Counted from the stretch's first letter, positions 8,134 to 17,252 are shown. The stretch is 64,000 bases of DNA from Bacillus sp. FSL H8-0547 (GCA_038002745.1 JBBODD010000001.1:2418001-2482000), one strand, 5' to 3'. Translations and numbers: made by a program. Notes: generated by a model from the letters alone, not told the origin.

Positions 8134-8163
8134 ATCATACTCCTGGATAATTTTACTTGTAAA
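8134..8163 (-). promoter_or_regulatory. Promoter of the riboswitch-glutamine synthetase transcript
   Basis: Minus strand TTTACA (8163-8158), 18-base spacer ending GGAG, then TATGAT (8139-8134). The GGAG-TAWGATA junction recurs at two other c-di-AMP riboswitch promoters in this window. Confidence 0.6.
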
Positions 8164-8315
8164 GGGATGAAATACTGGGTTTTTATAGATGAATATTAAA
8201 TCAATCTCTGTTTTTCTTCTGTTTACTCTCGTTTTCTCTCTATCTCAATTTTATTTGAGCAGCTGTCGTTTTTGCAGTCTGGTATAGACAGTGATTAAAA
8301 AAAGAAGATGCAAAG

Positions 8316-8351
8316 AAAAAAGAGTATGCTCAATTTGCATACTCCCTTTTT
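8316..8351 (-). terminator. Terminator of the MpsC-family gene
   Basis: GAGTATGC / GCATACTC inverted repeat, followed on the minus strand by TCTTTTTTC. Confidence 0.75.
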
Positions 8352-8371
8352 GTTCGTGTTATTTAGTTCTT

Positions 8372-8740
8372 TCATTCAAGGAGCCGCTCCAGATCCTTAT
8401 CAACCACAAACACTTCAATTCGTTCGCCCATCTTTGTGCTGATATCGCTGTGGCTTGAAAGAACCCTGCAGCCCGTGCAGTTTTCTACAATTTCTTCAAA
8501 TTTTTTACTGTACATTTCACGCAGAACCTGTCTCATTTGTTTAACGAGTTTTCTGCCATTTTCGTTTTCAACCAGATGTTTTTCCTCAACTGTGAGAACG
8601 CCCTTAAACCGGGCAATGACCATATCATGGACAATGTAGGTTCTTGTTTCCTGCGGTCCGCGTCCGATTAAATCCCTTTGAAGCTTGATAAAGGCTTCAC
8701 TTAATTCCATTTCCAATTTCTTTTTAGGCGACACAGCCAT
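8372..8740 (-). CDS. MpsC-family (DUF2294) protein
   Basis: Small soluble protein (122 aa) of the DUF2294 family, now named after MpsC of the staphylococcal MpsABC sodium/bicarbonate-type system; the molecular role of most members is unknown. Seen: an N-terminal helix, RTYIVHDMVIARFKGVLTVEE, then an amphipathic helix and NCTGCRVLSSHSDIS, the family signature. The start at 8740 is preceded by GGGGGT at 8 bases; the longer frame to 8761 lacks a site. It stands alone between the glutamine synthetase riboswitch and the kdp-region riboswitches with its own terminator. No MpsA or MpsB gene is seen nearby. Confidence 0.75.
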   Translation of the reverse strand: MAVSPKKKLEMELSEAFIKLQRDLIGRGPQETRTYIVHDMVIARFKGVLTVEEKHLVENENGRKLVKQMRQVLREMYSKKFEEIVENCTGCRVLSSHSDISTKMGERIEVFVVDKDLERLLE

Positions 8741-9040
8741 TTGATTATACCCCCGGCACAAATGCTTTTGATTAGGATGAACGGATGCCGTTCAAGAGGA
8801 TTTTAGAAGATGGGAAGATCCCCCTTGAGCTTTGCATCATTAGACGAGTTTATCTTACTTACCCGCCATGACCCTGTCAATAGCATTCTGTAAATGACAG
8901 GAAACAGAGTGTACAGTTGACAGGCTGATACAAGCGGGAGAGAGAAGTGAGATTTTTTAAAAACGTGAGGAAATGAGAGTAAGAGAGAGAATAATAGACT
9001 AAAGGTCACTAAAGTCCCTGTTTTTTAGTGTATTTCCTTG

Positions 9041-9069
9041 TTTACACAGTTTTATCGCGGGAGTAAGAT
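9041..9069 (+). promoter_or_regulatory. Sigma-A promoter of the first kdp-region riboswitch
   Basis: TTTACA (9041-9046), 17-base spacer ending GGGAG, TAAGAT (9064-9069). Places transcription start near 9076, just ahead of the riboswitch. Confidence 0.65.
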
Positions 9070-9075
9070 AATCTC

Positions 9076-9223
9076 GTAATCACGAATTGCATATCGGCCT
9101 AGTCCCGTGACACGGGAACGGAGGAACCAATTTTTTGGGGTTAATTCTGCTTTTGCAGAAAGGATGAGATCTTTCGCCATCCTACCCGTCAGCTAACTTC
9201 GTCGGCTAAAGCGAAGGAGGTCC
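9076..9223 (+). promoter_or_regulatory. Variant cyclic di-AMP riboswitch (ydaO-like)
   Basis: Carries the ydaO core in variant form: ACGGAGGAACCAA, TTGGGGTTAAT, a TCTGC/GCAGA hairpin, an AGGATG/CATCCT hairpin and ACCCGTCAGCTAACTTCG. The order and CAGCTAAC box fit the class, but the first box has GGAGGAACC instead of GGGGGACCC and the segment before CCGTCAGC is shorter than in the four other copies here. A terminator follows directly, so transcriptional control is likely. Confidence 0.7.
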
Positions 9224-9252
9224 AAAGACCGCCTTAACAGGAGTCTTTTTTT
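9224..9252 (+). terminator. Riboswitch expression-platform terminator
   Basis: AAAGAC-CG-CCT...AGG-A-GTCTTT hairpin followed by eight T. It directly abuts the variant riboswitch. Confidence 0.7.
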
Positions 9253-9590
9253 TACTGCCTTTTTTTAGGCAGAGAAGAGGCCTGGGGACTGTAGAAGGTC
9301 TTTTTGATTCAGCAATTCGTTTGAAAAAGGAAAAACGGAAGACGGAACGCAAAGAGGGCTGCGGCTTGCTGGGCGTTAAGTAGACCAATGAGTACTTTTT
9401 CTCCAAAACAGCCATATGAGAATCAATCATGCCGGGCAGCTGCCTGCTGATTTGATTACATGTGTACTGGGTTGGGGGAAGAGTAAGCATTGGTCTCTTT
9501 TTTTGTTCTATGGCTGATTGATCCTGAAAGGGTTAATTCAGCAAGAGAACAAAATGCACTGTCAATCATGGAACGATTCGGGGGATAACG
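9253..9590 (+). other. Leader region without a recognised gene
   Basis: About 340 bases between the riboswitch terminator and the first RCK_N-like gene. I see no convincing ORF with a ribosome site, no second promoter of good quality and no repeat; it is probably untranslated leader. Confidence 0.5.
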
Positions 9591-9980
9591 ATGAATCAGA
9601 CACTGGTTATAGGCAAGGGGGATTTATTCGTTTCTGTAATAGAGGAGATTAACGTTCACCGCAAATACGCAGATGTGATGTCTTATGAACAGTATGCGTT
9701 TGAGCTGACAAACTCAAAGGGAGGCAATACAAGGCTGGATAATCTGCTTGAACTTGAAAAGAGATTTGACGGCTATCAATCTGTCTATATTATCTCGGAT
9801 TCAATCAACGAAGGATTTGAACTGACGGCTTTTTTCTCTGATCTGGGAACAATGAGGATTGTTGTGATGACAGATGACAGCAGGCATTATGATCTTTACA
9901 AAAAATTAGGCGCCAGATATGTCATTTTCAGCAAGCCGGCATCATGCTCCTATTGGCTCGGAGAATTGAATCAAGTCTAA
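9591..9980 (+). CDS. Small RCK_N-like protein, kdp-region orphan 1
   Basis: Not a named family that I recognise. The 129 residues resemble half of a KtrA/TrkA nucleotide-binding (RCK_N) domain: TLVIGKGDLF at the start is a degenerate glycine loop, YQSVYIISDSINEGFEL corresponds to the strand-helix that follows, and IVVMTDDSRHYDLYKKLGARYVIF matches the KtrA pattern of strand, helix and xLGAxxVI. There is no RCK_C domain or membrane segment. It is paralogous to the 10347 protein, sharing the V-x-I-x-D-x-I-x-E, LY-x-LGA-x-x-V and SK positions. It is expressed behind a c-di-AMP riboswitch and ahead of kdp. GGGGG lies before the ATG. A regulatory or adaptor role in potassium uptake is inference. 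Confidence 0.7.
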   Translation: MNQTLVIGKGDLFVSVIEEINVHRKYADVMSYEQYAFELTNSKGGNTRLDNLLELEKRFDGYQSVYIISDSINEGFELTAFFSDLGTMRIVVMTDDSRHYDLYKKLGARYVIFSKPASCSYWLGELNQV

Positions 9981-10047
9981 AGCAGACAGCAAAAATCAAT
10001 TAAGGAGGTGGATCTCTAAAAGAGATATCAAACCAGAACTGAATACT

Positions 10048-10205
10048 TAATCGCTTAATTTCACAATGAAATCGGGGGATCCAATCTTTTGCGGCAAATT
10101 GCCGCTTGGGGTGAATCCATCTGAATATGGTGGCAGGGCAGCTCTCATAGCCCGAATCCGACAGCTAACCCCGAAAGCGCGATGAGGGAAATCGAAACTG
10201 CAGGT
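10048..10205 (+). promoter_or_regulatory. Cyclic di-AMP riboswitch (ydaO/yuaA type) ahead of kdp
   Basis: Core boxes in order: ATCGGGGGATCCAATC, CTTGGGGTGAATCC, GGTGGCAGGGCAGC, GCCCGAATCCGACAGCTAAC, then GAAAGCGCGATGAGGG. This is a textbook member. It starts 67 bases after orphan 1, with no good promoter between, so both riboswitches may lie in one long transcript. Expected to lower kdp expression when c-di-AMP (high potassium) is present. Confidence 0.92.
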
Positions 10206-10231
10206 GCGGCATGCTTTTTAAGTGATGCCTA

Positions 10232-10266
10232 AAAGCCGCGGAAGAACCCTCTTCCGCGGTTTTTTA
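10232..10266 (+). terminator. Riboswitch-linked terminator
   Basis: AGCCGCGGAAGA / TCTTCCGCGGT with a 4-base loop and a T-run: a strong intrinsic terminator directly downstream of the c-di-AMP aptamer. Confidence 0.9.
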
Positions 10267-10346
10267 CTGGAATAAAGAGTGAATTCAGGTGCTGTCCGGC
10301 TGTTTGGCTGCCGGAGCAAAGACGGAGCGAAAAGGCGGGGAAGGTT

Positions 10347-10730
10347 ATGGAAGCAATGCTGATTTGCATACCGAGCTATACGAGGCTTGGGTGCCTGGAT
10401 GAGATTCTCCCTGAGAACTCGTCGCTGTCCTTTATTACGGGAGATTACAGTGTAGAAAGTCATTTAAGATCCAAAGGGTTTAAAACCATTTATTTTATCA
10501 GGCAAAATGCCCAGTATCTGCTAATAAACGAGCCTGTCTCAAGAGTGCTTCTTCTCGAGGACAAAATAGCCGAGACCTGCAGGCTGATGGAAATACTCAA
10601 AGCAAGCGTCAGAGCGCCGATTACCGTTATTACTAAAAAGGCGAATTACCCGGCCAGGCTCTATGAACTTCTCGGTGCCCAGCATGTCATGTATTCAAAA
10701 GCAGATAGCGTGAAATTTTTGATTCAGTAA
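10347..10730 (+). CDS. Small RCK_N-like protein, kdp-region orphan 2
   Basis: 127 aa, paralogue of the 9591 protein and likewise without a family name I can give. The N-terminal glycine loop is lost (MLICIPSYTRLGCLDEI), while VSRVLLLEDKIAETCRL and PITVITKKANYPARLYELLGAQHVMYSK keep the RCK_N-like strand-helix-strand pattern, including LY-x-LLGA. Without the GxGxxG loop it is unlikely to bind NAD in the usual way. It lies between the kdp riboswitch/terminator and the small membrane ORF plus kdpF, 18 bases apart, so it belongs to the kdp operon. GGGGAAGG precedes the ATG. It might act as a subunit or decoy for a potassium channel gate; that is speculation. Confidence 0.72.
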   Translation: MEAMLICIPSYTRLGCLDEILPENSSLSFITGDYSVESHLRSKGFKTIYFIRQNAQYLLINEPVSRVLLLEDKIAETCRLMEILKASVRAPITVITKKANYPARLYELLGAQHVMYSKADSVKFLIQ

Positions 10731-10748
10731 GAACGGGGGGATTTTACT

Positions 10749-10856
10749 ATGCTTGACATCATCATGGCGGTGTCTTTTGCAGCTCTTGCGCTGCTAATGG
10801 CCGGACTGATCAGCTGGTCTGAAAAGATTGTGAACGAAGGAAGGGAAGAAAAGTGA
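10749..10856 (+). CDS. Small single-span membrane protein upstream of kdpF
   Basis: 35-residue ORF starting MLDIIMAVSFAALALLMAGL and ending in a charged tail (SWSEKIVNEGREEK): one hydrophobic helix with a polar C-terminus. ACGGGGGG precedes the ATG by 8 bases and its TGA overlaps the kdpF ATG (TGATG), so it is probably translated and coupled. Similar short proteins with a helix plus E-rich tail occur ahead of kdpF in several bacteria, but the role is unknown; an assembly or stability factor for KdpFABC is a guess. Confidence 0.65.
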   Translation: MLDIIMAVSFAALALLMAGLISWSEKIVNEGREEK

Positions 10857-10933
10857 TGATTGTTTTGCTTGGCGGAATTGCCGCCATAACGCTTTATTTG
10901 CTTTATGCACTTGTTAACCCGGAAAAATTTTAA
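10856..10933 (+). CDS. kdpF: Potassium-transporting ATPase subunit KdpF
   Basis: 25-residue single-helix protein MIVLLGGIAAITLYLLYALV-NPEKF: the length and the YLxYALxxPEKF ending are diagnostic for KdpF, the lipid-like stabilising subunit of the KdpFABC complex in the membrane. Overlaps the preceding ORF and lies 18 bases before kdpA. Confidence 0.88.
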   Translation: MIVLLGGIAAITLYLLYALVNPEKF

Positions 10934-10951
10934 CTTGCGGAGGAAAAGACT

Positions 10952-12628
10952 TTGAGTGTACTATCCATTCTTTCAATTATCCTGACATTGTGGCTAGCTG
11001 TGCTGCTTTCCAAGCCGGCTGGACTATATATTGCACAGGCATTTTCTTATGAAACAACAAGGCTTGATTCCATTTTTGGACCTTTTGAGAAAGCAATTTA
11101 TAAACTGAGCGGCATTAAACAGAAGAATAAAGGTTTCAGGCAGTATGCTATAGCTCTGTTGCTTTCAAACATCTTTATGATTTTCATCGTTTATCTGGTG
11201 TTTCGTTTTCAGGGTTCGCTTCCTTTGAATCCAAGCGGTATTGCCGGAATGGATCCAACGCTTGCTTTTAATACGGCCATCAGCTTTATGACAAATACGA
11301 ATCTTCAGCACTACAGCGGGGAGAGCGGCCTGTCCTATTTCTCACAGATGATTGCCATCACGTTTATGATGTTTACGGCACCTGCAACCGCTTTTGCAGC
11401 TGCGATTGCACTTATTAGAGGATTATCGGGTAATCCGCTTGGAAATTTCTTTGTTGATTTAATTCGTGCGATCACAAGGGTTTTTCTGCCGCTTGCCTTT
11501 GCAGCCGGCCTGATATTTGTCTTTCTTGGCGTTCCTCAAACGCTTGATGCCAGTGTCACGGCCAGCACAGTGGAAGGAGCAGAGCAGACAATCGCAAGGG
11601 GACCTGTTGCTTCTCTCTTATCCATTAAAGAAGCGGGAAATAACGGCGGAGGATTTTTTGGAGTCAACTCAGCCCATCCGTTTGAAAATCCCAACGCAGT
11701 GAGCAATGTGCTGCAAATGCTTTTAATGCTTCTCATCCCGACAGCCCTTCCATATACGTATGGAAAAATGGTAGGCAATAAAAAACAGGGACGAATTTTA
11801 TTTGCGGCTATGGCAATGATTTTTGCAGTGTTTCTTGGAACAGCTCTTCTATCCGAATTTCAGGGGAATCCTAGACTGGCTGAAGCAGGTCTTGAGCAGG
11901 CTTCAGGAAGCATGGAAGGGAAAGAGGTGCGGTTTGGTACCGTTCAATCCACTCTCTATGCGATTGTCACGACTGCTTCTGAAACAGGGGCTGTCAATAC
12001 CATGCATGATACGCTTTCTCCCATTACCGGAATGCTGGCCTTGTCGAATATGCTTCTGAATACCGTGTTCGGCGGTGCAGGTGCCGGATTCATGAACATT
12101 ATCATGTACGCTATTATTGCTGTTTTCTTATCAGGCCTTATGGTTGGGCGCACGCCGGAATTCCTTGGCAAAAAAATTGAAGGAAAAGAAATGAAGCTGA
12201 TTGCGGTCACTCTGCTGATTCATCCGTTTTTGATACTTGGATCAACAGCCCTGGCGCTTTATACGCCGCTTGGATCTGACGGTATTTCAAATCCAGGGTT
12301 CCACGGGCTTTCCCAAGTGCTTTATGAATACACGTCTTCTGCAGCCAATAACGGTTCAGGCTTTGAAGGTTTGGGGGATGCCACTCCGTTTTGGAACATC
12401 TCAACAGGTATTGTCATGTTTATCGGAAGATACTTTGGAATCATTGCCATGCTTGCCGTAGGAGCATCTTTAGCGGCTAAAAAGCTTGTACCGGAAACAA
12501 TTGGCACATTCCGTACCGACACAAGCCTGTTTGGAACCATTTTTGTCGGAGCGGTATTCATTGTCGGAGCATTAACCTTCTTTCCGGTATTGGTTCTTGG
12601 GCCAGTGGCAGAGCTGTTAACTTTATAA
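10952..12628 (+). CDS. kdpA: Potassium-transporting ATPase subunit KdpA
   Basis: Potassium-selective channel-like subunit of the high-affinity ATP-driven KdpFABC pump (558 aa, usual length, about ten helices). The four selectivity-loop regions of the SKT superfamily are visible: [46 protein letters not shown] and [13 protein letters not shown]. The start is TTG with GCGGAGGA at the right distance; no ATG fits. Followed by kdpB after 19 bases. Confidence 0.96.
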   Translation: MSVLSILSIILTLWLAVLLSKPAGLYIAQAFSYETTRLDSIFGPFEKAIYKLSGIKQKNKGFRQYAIALLLSNIFMIFIVYLVFRFQGSLPLNPSGIAGMDPTLAFNTAISFMTNTNLQHYSGESGLSYFSQMIAITFMMFTAPATAFAAAIALIRGLSGNPLGNFFVDLIRAITRVFLPLAFAAGLIFVFLGVPQTLDASVTASTVEGAEQTIARGPVASLLSIKEAGNNGGGFFGVNSAHPFENPNAVSNVLQMLLMLLIPTALPYTYGKMVGNKKQGRILFAAMAMIFAVFLGTALLSEFQGNPRLAEAGLEQASGSMEGKEVRFGTVQSTLYAIVTTASETGAVNTMHDTLSPITGMLALSNMLLNTVFGGAGAGFMNIIMYAIIAVFLSGLMVGRTPEFLGKKIEGKEMKLIAVTLLIHPFLILGSTALALYTPLGSDGISNPGFHGLSQVLYEYTSSAANNGSGFEGLGDATPFWNISTGIVMFIGRYFGIIAMLAVGASLAAKKLVPETIGTFRTDTSLFGTIFVGAVFIVGALTFFPVLVLGPVAELLTL

Positions 12629-12647
12629 TTCAATTGGAGGATCCAAA

Positions 12648-14771
12648 ATGAGTAAGACACTAGCGACAGCAGTGAAGGCTGCTGATGAAAGATATGATCA
12701 AAAAGAAGCTGCCGGACAGACAGAACCTGAAGGGCACAAGCCGGTAAACCGGACGAAATCAGGTCAAGGGCTGATCGTCAATGCGGTAAAGGCTTCCTTT
12801 CTGAAACTTGATCCCCGGATCATGGTCAAAAATCCAATCATGTTTATAGTAGAAATCGGTTTCTTCTTAACTCTGCTGCTTACTTTTGCACCAAATGCAT
12901 TCGGACCTGCGGAAGTCAGCACGGCGTTTAATTTAACCGTCTCCCTGATTCTTTTATTCACCGTACTGTTTGCCAACTTTGCTGAAGCATTGGCAGAGGG
13001 AAGGGGGATGGCTCAGGCAAACGCGCTGAAAAATTCTAAGAAAGAAATGACGGCAAACAGAGTAAAACCAGGCGGGAATATTGAAAAGGTTGACTCCGCG
13101 TCGCTTCGCAAGGGGGATGTGGTCATTGTGTCCCAGGGTGAATTTATTCCTGGAGACGGTGAAATCATTTCCGGTCTTGCTTCTGTTGATGAATCCGCGA
13201 TTACGGGTGAATCCGCTCCGGTCATTAAGGAAGCGGGAGGGGATTTTAACTCTGTAACAGGCGGAACAAAGGTGGTCAGCGATCAGATCAAGGTGAGAAT
13301 TACAAGTGATCCAGGTGAATCTTTTCTTGATAAAATGATTGCTCTTGTTGAGGGGGCACAGCGCCAGAAAACACCGAATGAAATAGCGTTGAATACGGTT
13401 TTAACAAGCCTTACTCTTATTTTCATGATTGTCGTTGTGACTCTTCCTTTTTATACGGATTACCTCGGGTTTCGTCTTGAAATACCGGTTCTGATTGCCT
13501 TGCTTGTCTGTCTGATTCCTACGACAATCGGGGGATTGCTCTCTGCCATCGGAATTGCCGGGATGGACCGGGTAACACAGTTCAATGTCATTGCCATGTC
13601 GGGAAAAGCCGTTGAAGCTGCAGGAGACATTAACACAATCATTCTGGACAAAACAGGTACTATTACTTTCGGAAACCGAATGGCAAGCGAGTTTATTCCT
13701 GTGGGCAATGCCCCAATGCAGGATTTGGCGCAATGGACGGCCGTCAGCTCGCTGGAGGATGAAACACCTGAAGGAAGATCGGTTCTTGAGCTGCTGAAGA
13801 ATAAACAGCTTTCATACAGAACGGATCTTGCAGATGGAGGAACGTTCATTGAATTTAAAGCGGAGACCCGAATGAGCGGAATGGATTTGCCTGACGGATC
13901 AGTTGTAAGAAAAGGTGCGGTGGATGCCGTGAAAAAATGGGTTCTCTCAAGCGGAGGCACCATTCCGGCTGATCTGGACAAGAAAACGGACGATATTTCC
14001 AAAGCAGGCGGTACACCTCTTGCTGTAGCGATGAATGATCAGATATTCGGATTAATCTACTTGAAAGATACCGTTAAGCCTGGAATGAAGGAGCGTTTTG
14101 ACAAGCTCCGCAGCATGGGAATCAAAACCGTCATGTGTACAGGAGATAATCCGCTCACAGCTGCCACAATAGCAAAGGAAGCGGGTGTGGATGAATTTAT
14201 CGCAGAGTGCAAACCTGAGGACAAAATTGAAGTCATTAAATATGAGCAGGCACAAGGCAAGCTCGTTGCGATGACGGGAGACGGCACCAATGATGCCCCT
14301 GCTCTTGCCCAGGCGGATGTGGGTCTTGCCATGAACAGCGGGACGGCAGCTGCGAAGGAAGCTGCGAATATGGTTGATCTGGATTCAAATCCTACGAAAA
14401 TCATTGAAGTAGTCTCAATCGGAAAACAGCTGCTGATGACCCGCGGTGCCCTGACAACGTTCAGTATCGCAAACGATATTGCCAAGTACTTTGCGATTAT
14501 ACCGGCCATGTTTATGCTCGCCATTCCGGAAATGAGCATGCTGAATGTGATGAGGCTTGACTCGCCAATTTCAGCCATCCTGTCAGCCCTGATTTTTAAC
14601 GCGATCATCATTCCGATTCTGATTCCTCTCGCAATGAAAGGCGTCAGCTACAAGCCGATGAGTTCAAATGCCCTTCTCAGAAAAAATCTGCTTGTATACG
14701 GTTTGGGAGGAGTCCTGGTTCCGTTTATCGGCATAAAATTCATTGATCTTTGTCTTGCCCTATTTATATAA
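12648..14771 (+). CDS. kdpB: Potassium-transporting ATPase ATP-binding subunit KdpB
   Basis: P-type ATPase subunit that hydrolyses ATP and drives potassium import with KdpA (707 aa). The phosphorylated aspartate is Asp334 in DKTGTIT; the actuator loop ITGES is at 185-189, and [21 protein letters not shown] gives the hinge motif. An N-terminal stretch of about 45 residues, rich in charged amino acids, precedes the first conserved block, a little longer than in E. coli. GGAGGATCC precedes the ATG. Confidence 0.97.
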   Translation: MSKTLATAVKAADERYDQKEAAGQTEPEGHKPVNRTKSGQGLIVNAVKASFLKLDPRIMVKNPIMFIVEIGFFLTLLLTFAPNAFGPAEVSTAFNLTVSLILLFTVLFANFAEALAEGRGMAQANALKNSKKEMTANRVKPGGNIEKVDSASLRKGDVVIVSQGEFIPGDGEIISGLASVDESAITGESAPVIKEAGGDFNSVTGGTKVVSDQIKVRITSDPGESFLDKMIALVEGAQRQKTPNEIALNTVLTSLTLIFMIVVVTLPFYTDYLGFRLEIPVLIALLVCLIPTTIGGLLSAIGIAGMDRVTQFNVIAMSGKAVEAAGDINTIILDKTGTITFGNRMASEFIPVGNAPMQDLAQWTAVSSLEDETPEGRSVLELLKNKQLSYRTDLADGGTFIEFKAETRMSGMDLPDGSVVRKGAVDAVKKWVLSSGGTIPADLDKKTDDISKAGGTPLAVAMNDQIFGLIYLKDTVKPGMKERFDKLRSMGIKTVMCTGDNPLTAATIAKEAGVDEFIAECKPEDKIEVIKYEQAQGKLVAMTGDGTNDAPALAQADVGLAMNSGTAAAKEAANMVDLDSNPTKIIEVVSIGKQLLMTRGALTTFSIANDIAKYFAIIPAMFMLAIPEMSMLNVMRLDSPISAILSALIFNAIIIPILIPLAMKGVSYKPMSSNALLRKNLLVYGLGGVLVPFIGIKFIDLCLALFI

Positions 14772-14791
14772 GAAGAAAAGAGGTTCATAAA

Positions 14792-15376
14792 GTGGAAGAA
14801 AAACAATCAATCATAGGACCGATTATTAGAATGAGCCTGGTGTTAATGGTATTCTGCGGACTGGTATATCCGGCTGCTGTAACAGTCATTGCCCAGGCCG
14901 CTGCTCCGGACAAGGCAGATGGGAGTTTAATTTACGATGAGAATGATAAGGTAATAGGTTCTGAGCTTATCGGACAGTCCTTTACAGAAGCAGGCTATTT
15001 CCACGGAAGAGTCTCAAGTATAGAATACAACGGTGCAGGATCAGGATCGAACAACTACGCACCATCAAATGAAGATATGCTGAACCGTACGAAGGAATCG
15101 ATAAAAGAGTGGGAAAAAAATAATCCTGAAACACCTATAAGCGATGTGCCGAATGATCTGCTGACAAATTCAGGTTCAGGACTTGATCCGCACATAAGTC
15201 CAAAAGCAGCCTACGTTCAGGTCAGCCGCGTCTCAGAAGCAACGGGAATTAAAAAAGCTAAACTTGAAAAGCTGATTGAAAAACATGTGCAGGGAAAAGA
15301 ACTTGGACTGTTTGGGGAAGAAAGAGTGAATGTTCTTAAATTGAATCTGGACTTGAAAAACATGAAGAAACAATAA
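14792..15376 (+). CDS. kdpC: Potassium-transporting ATPase subunit KdpC
   Basis: Single-span subunit (about 194 aa) stabilising ATP binding in KdpFABC. Seen: one N-terminal helix ([20 protein letters not shown]), then [19 protein letters not shown] and [20 protein letters not shown], the KdpC signatures. The open frame extends back into kdpB (14750), but GTG at 14792 with AAGAGG upstream gives the normal length. The region after it is 720 bases of repeat debris before the kdpD-like gene, so that pair may be transcribed separately. Confidence 0.94.
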   Translation: MEEKQSIIGPIIRMSLVLMVFCGLVYPAAVTVIAQAAAPDKADGSLIYDENDKVIGSELIGQSFTEAGYFHGRVSSIEYNGAGSGSNNYAPSNEDMLNRTKESIKEWEKNNPETPISDVPNDLLTNSGSGLDPHISPKAAYVQVSRVSEATGIKKAKLEKLIEKHVQGKELGLFGEERVNVLKLNLDLKNMKKQ

Positions 15377-15414
15377 GTATGGCTATGTTTCTTTAGCCTG
15401 TATTTTAAAAATAG

Positions 15415-15975
15415 TGGACTGCAGTTGAACCCGCCTGCCTCCTGCGGGATGAAGTGGGCACGGAAGATCCCATAAGCGCAGCGAGTTAGCGGAACAGCCC
15501 TTTATATGGAAAGATAAAATGTGAAAACCCACAAATATAAGAGTGCTGACCGAAGTTAAGATTTTTACCTTTGTGCCGTGCTCATACCTTCTATTTTAAG
15601 CAGGCTACGTTCGTCCTTGTTTCTTAAATATAAGTTTAAGCACCAGTGGACTGAAGCGGAAGGCACTTGACTCCTGCGGGATGAAGAGGGTACGGGAGAC
15701 CCCGCAGGCGAAGCTGAGGAGGCTCCCGGCCCTCCCCGCGGTAATCTTGTGACTGTAGCGCAAGGGAACGGGTATGATTTGAGATTTAGATTCATCATAA
15801 AAACAGTCCTGCCATCAAAAAGAGAGGAGAATGAGTTCACGTCTTCTTTAGCCTGAAAAGTATCTCATCTCTCTGGGTAGCCATCTAGGAAAGCACTTGA
15901 CAGTTTCGTTCATATCGGGAAGCTTCCGGCCCTCCCCGCGGTAATCTTGTGACTGGAGCGAAAGGGAACGGATGC
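15415..15975. repeat. Three degenerate copies of a GC-rich dispersed repeat
   Basis: Units near 15415-15500, 15641-15775 and 15870-15975 share CTCCTGCGGGATGAAG, and the last two share CCGGCCCTCCCCGCGG and the following TAATCTTGTGACTG almost exactly, each ending GGGAACGG. A fragment of the same family (CAGTGCACTGCAGCGGAG, GGAACGGGTA) appears near 55610-55640. These resemble the abundant intergenic repeats of Bacillus-group genomes. No gene is present between 15377 and 16100. Confidence 0.8.
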
Positions 15976-16100
15976 CACTGTATAACAACAATCTATGCGA
16001 AAACAGCCACAATAAAAGATCCGCCTCAGCTGCCGATTGCGCTGAGGCTGGATTCTTGTGAAGGGCTGACTGAGCTGTTTTTTATTGAGGAGGTTAAAAT

Positions 16101-17252
16101 ATGACCGAAAACCATCCATATTTCAGACGGAAAACCCCTCAGGAGCTGCTTGATGAAATAGCAGAAATGAACAGGGGCAAGCTGAAGCTTTATGTAGGAG
16201 CAGCCCCCGGGGTTGGGAAGTCCTATAAAATGCTCCAGGATGCCCACGACTTAAAGCTTGAAGGCATTGATGCAGTCATTGGCCTGATTGAATGCCACGG
16301 AAGAAGAGAAACCGAAGATTTAATAAAAGACCTTGAAGTCATTCCCCTTAAAGAAATGCCGTATAAAGGAAGCATATTCAGAGAACTGAATACAGAAGCC
16401 ATAATTGAAAGGAAACCGGCTGTTGTCATTATCGATGAGCTTGCTCATACAAATATTCCAGGGTCTAAAAATCTTAAACGATATATGGATGTTGAGGAGA
16501 TTCTGGAAGCAGGAATCAATGTCATGTCGGCCGTCAATATTCAGCATCTGGAAAGTGTCCACGATATTGTCCAGCAGATAACGAGAGTGGCTGTGCGCGA
16601 AAGGGTGCCTGATTTGTTTGTTCAAAGAGCAAGCGAAATCCAGCTGATTGATGTGACGCCTGAAACGCTCAGAAAAAGAATGACAGAAGGGAAAATTTAC
16701 GGCTCAGATAAAATCGAACAAAGCCTCTCCCATTTCTTTACCGTTCCGAATTTATCCGCTTTAAGGGAGCTCGCTCTTAGAGAAGTGGCGGATGATGTAG
16801 ATGAAAAAATGGAGCAGATCAGCGGAAATCTTTCATACGGACCCATTGGTGTGCATGAAAAAATACTTGTTTGCGTCGGGTACGGCCCTACTGCCGAAAA
16901 ACTGATCAGAAGAGGCTGGAGGATGGCGAACCGCCTCCGTGCACAGCTGTATGTTCTGCATGCTGTAAAATATCCGAAAGAATCATTTACTCAGGAGATG
17001 AGAGAAAAAATAGAACGGTGGCAGCTGCTCTCCTCTCAATTTAATGCCGTCTTTTTGCTTGAGCATGAGAGAAACCGGAAGCCCGCTGAGATTATTATTG
17101 AGGCAGCAAATAAATACCATGTGACACAGATTCTGCTTGGACAGTCAGCAAGAACACGATGGGAAGAAATCCGAAAAGGGTCTATTGTAAATACCATTAT
17201 GCGAAAAACAGAAAACATTGATATTCATATCGTTTCAGATGGAAAAATATAG
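16101..17252 (+). CDS. kdpD: Kinase-less KdpD (KdpD sensor domain plus USP domain)
   Basis: 383 aa, against roughly 900 in full-length KdpD. Residues 25-235 are the KdpD domain with Walker A GAAPGVGKS (33-41) and Walker B VVIIDE (108-113); residues 252-380 are a universal-stress-protein domain (ILVCVGYGPTAEKLIRR). It ends there: no membrane helices, HAMP, histidine kinase or ATPase domain, and no kdpE nearby. Short KdpD proteins are known from some Firmicutes. In S. aureus the USP domain of KdpD binds c-di-AMP; whether this one does cannot be read from sequence. GAGGAGG precedes the ATG. The CBS gene follows after 16 bases. Confidence 0.9.
   Translation: MTENHPYFRRKTPQELLDEIAEMNRGKLKLYVGAAPGVGKSYKMLQDAHDLKLEGIDAVIGLIECHGRRETEDLIKDLEVIPLKEMPYKGSIFRELNTEAIIERKPAVVIIDELAHTNIPGSKNLKRYMDVEEILEAGINVMSAVNIQHLESVHDIVQQITRVAVRERVPDLFVQRASEIQLIDVTPETLRKRMTEGKIYGSDKIEQSLSHFFTVPNLSALRELALREVADDVDEKMEQISGNLSYGPIGVHEKILVCVGYGPTAEKLIRRGWRMANRLRAQLYVLHAVKYPKESFTQEMREKIERWQLLSSQFNAVFLLEHERNRKPAEIIIEAANKYHVTQILLGQSARTRWEEIRKGSIVNTIMRKTENIDIHIVSDGKI

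Noticed and set aside
9206-9490. Minus-strand ORF behind the variant riboswitch
   Set aside because: Overlaps the riboswitch terminator; composition not protein-like and no ribosome site.
15565-15840. Minus-strand ORF between kdpC and kdpD-like gene
   Set aside because: Formed by GC-rich repeat sequence.
16020-16080. Riboswitch or terminator ahead of the kdpD-like gene
   Set aside because: CCTCAGC/GCTGAGG can pair and TGAGCTGTTTTTT follows, but the hairpin and T-run are not adjacent and no aptamer core is seen.
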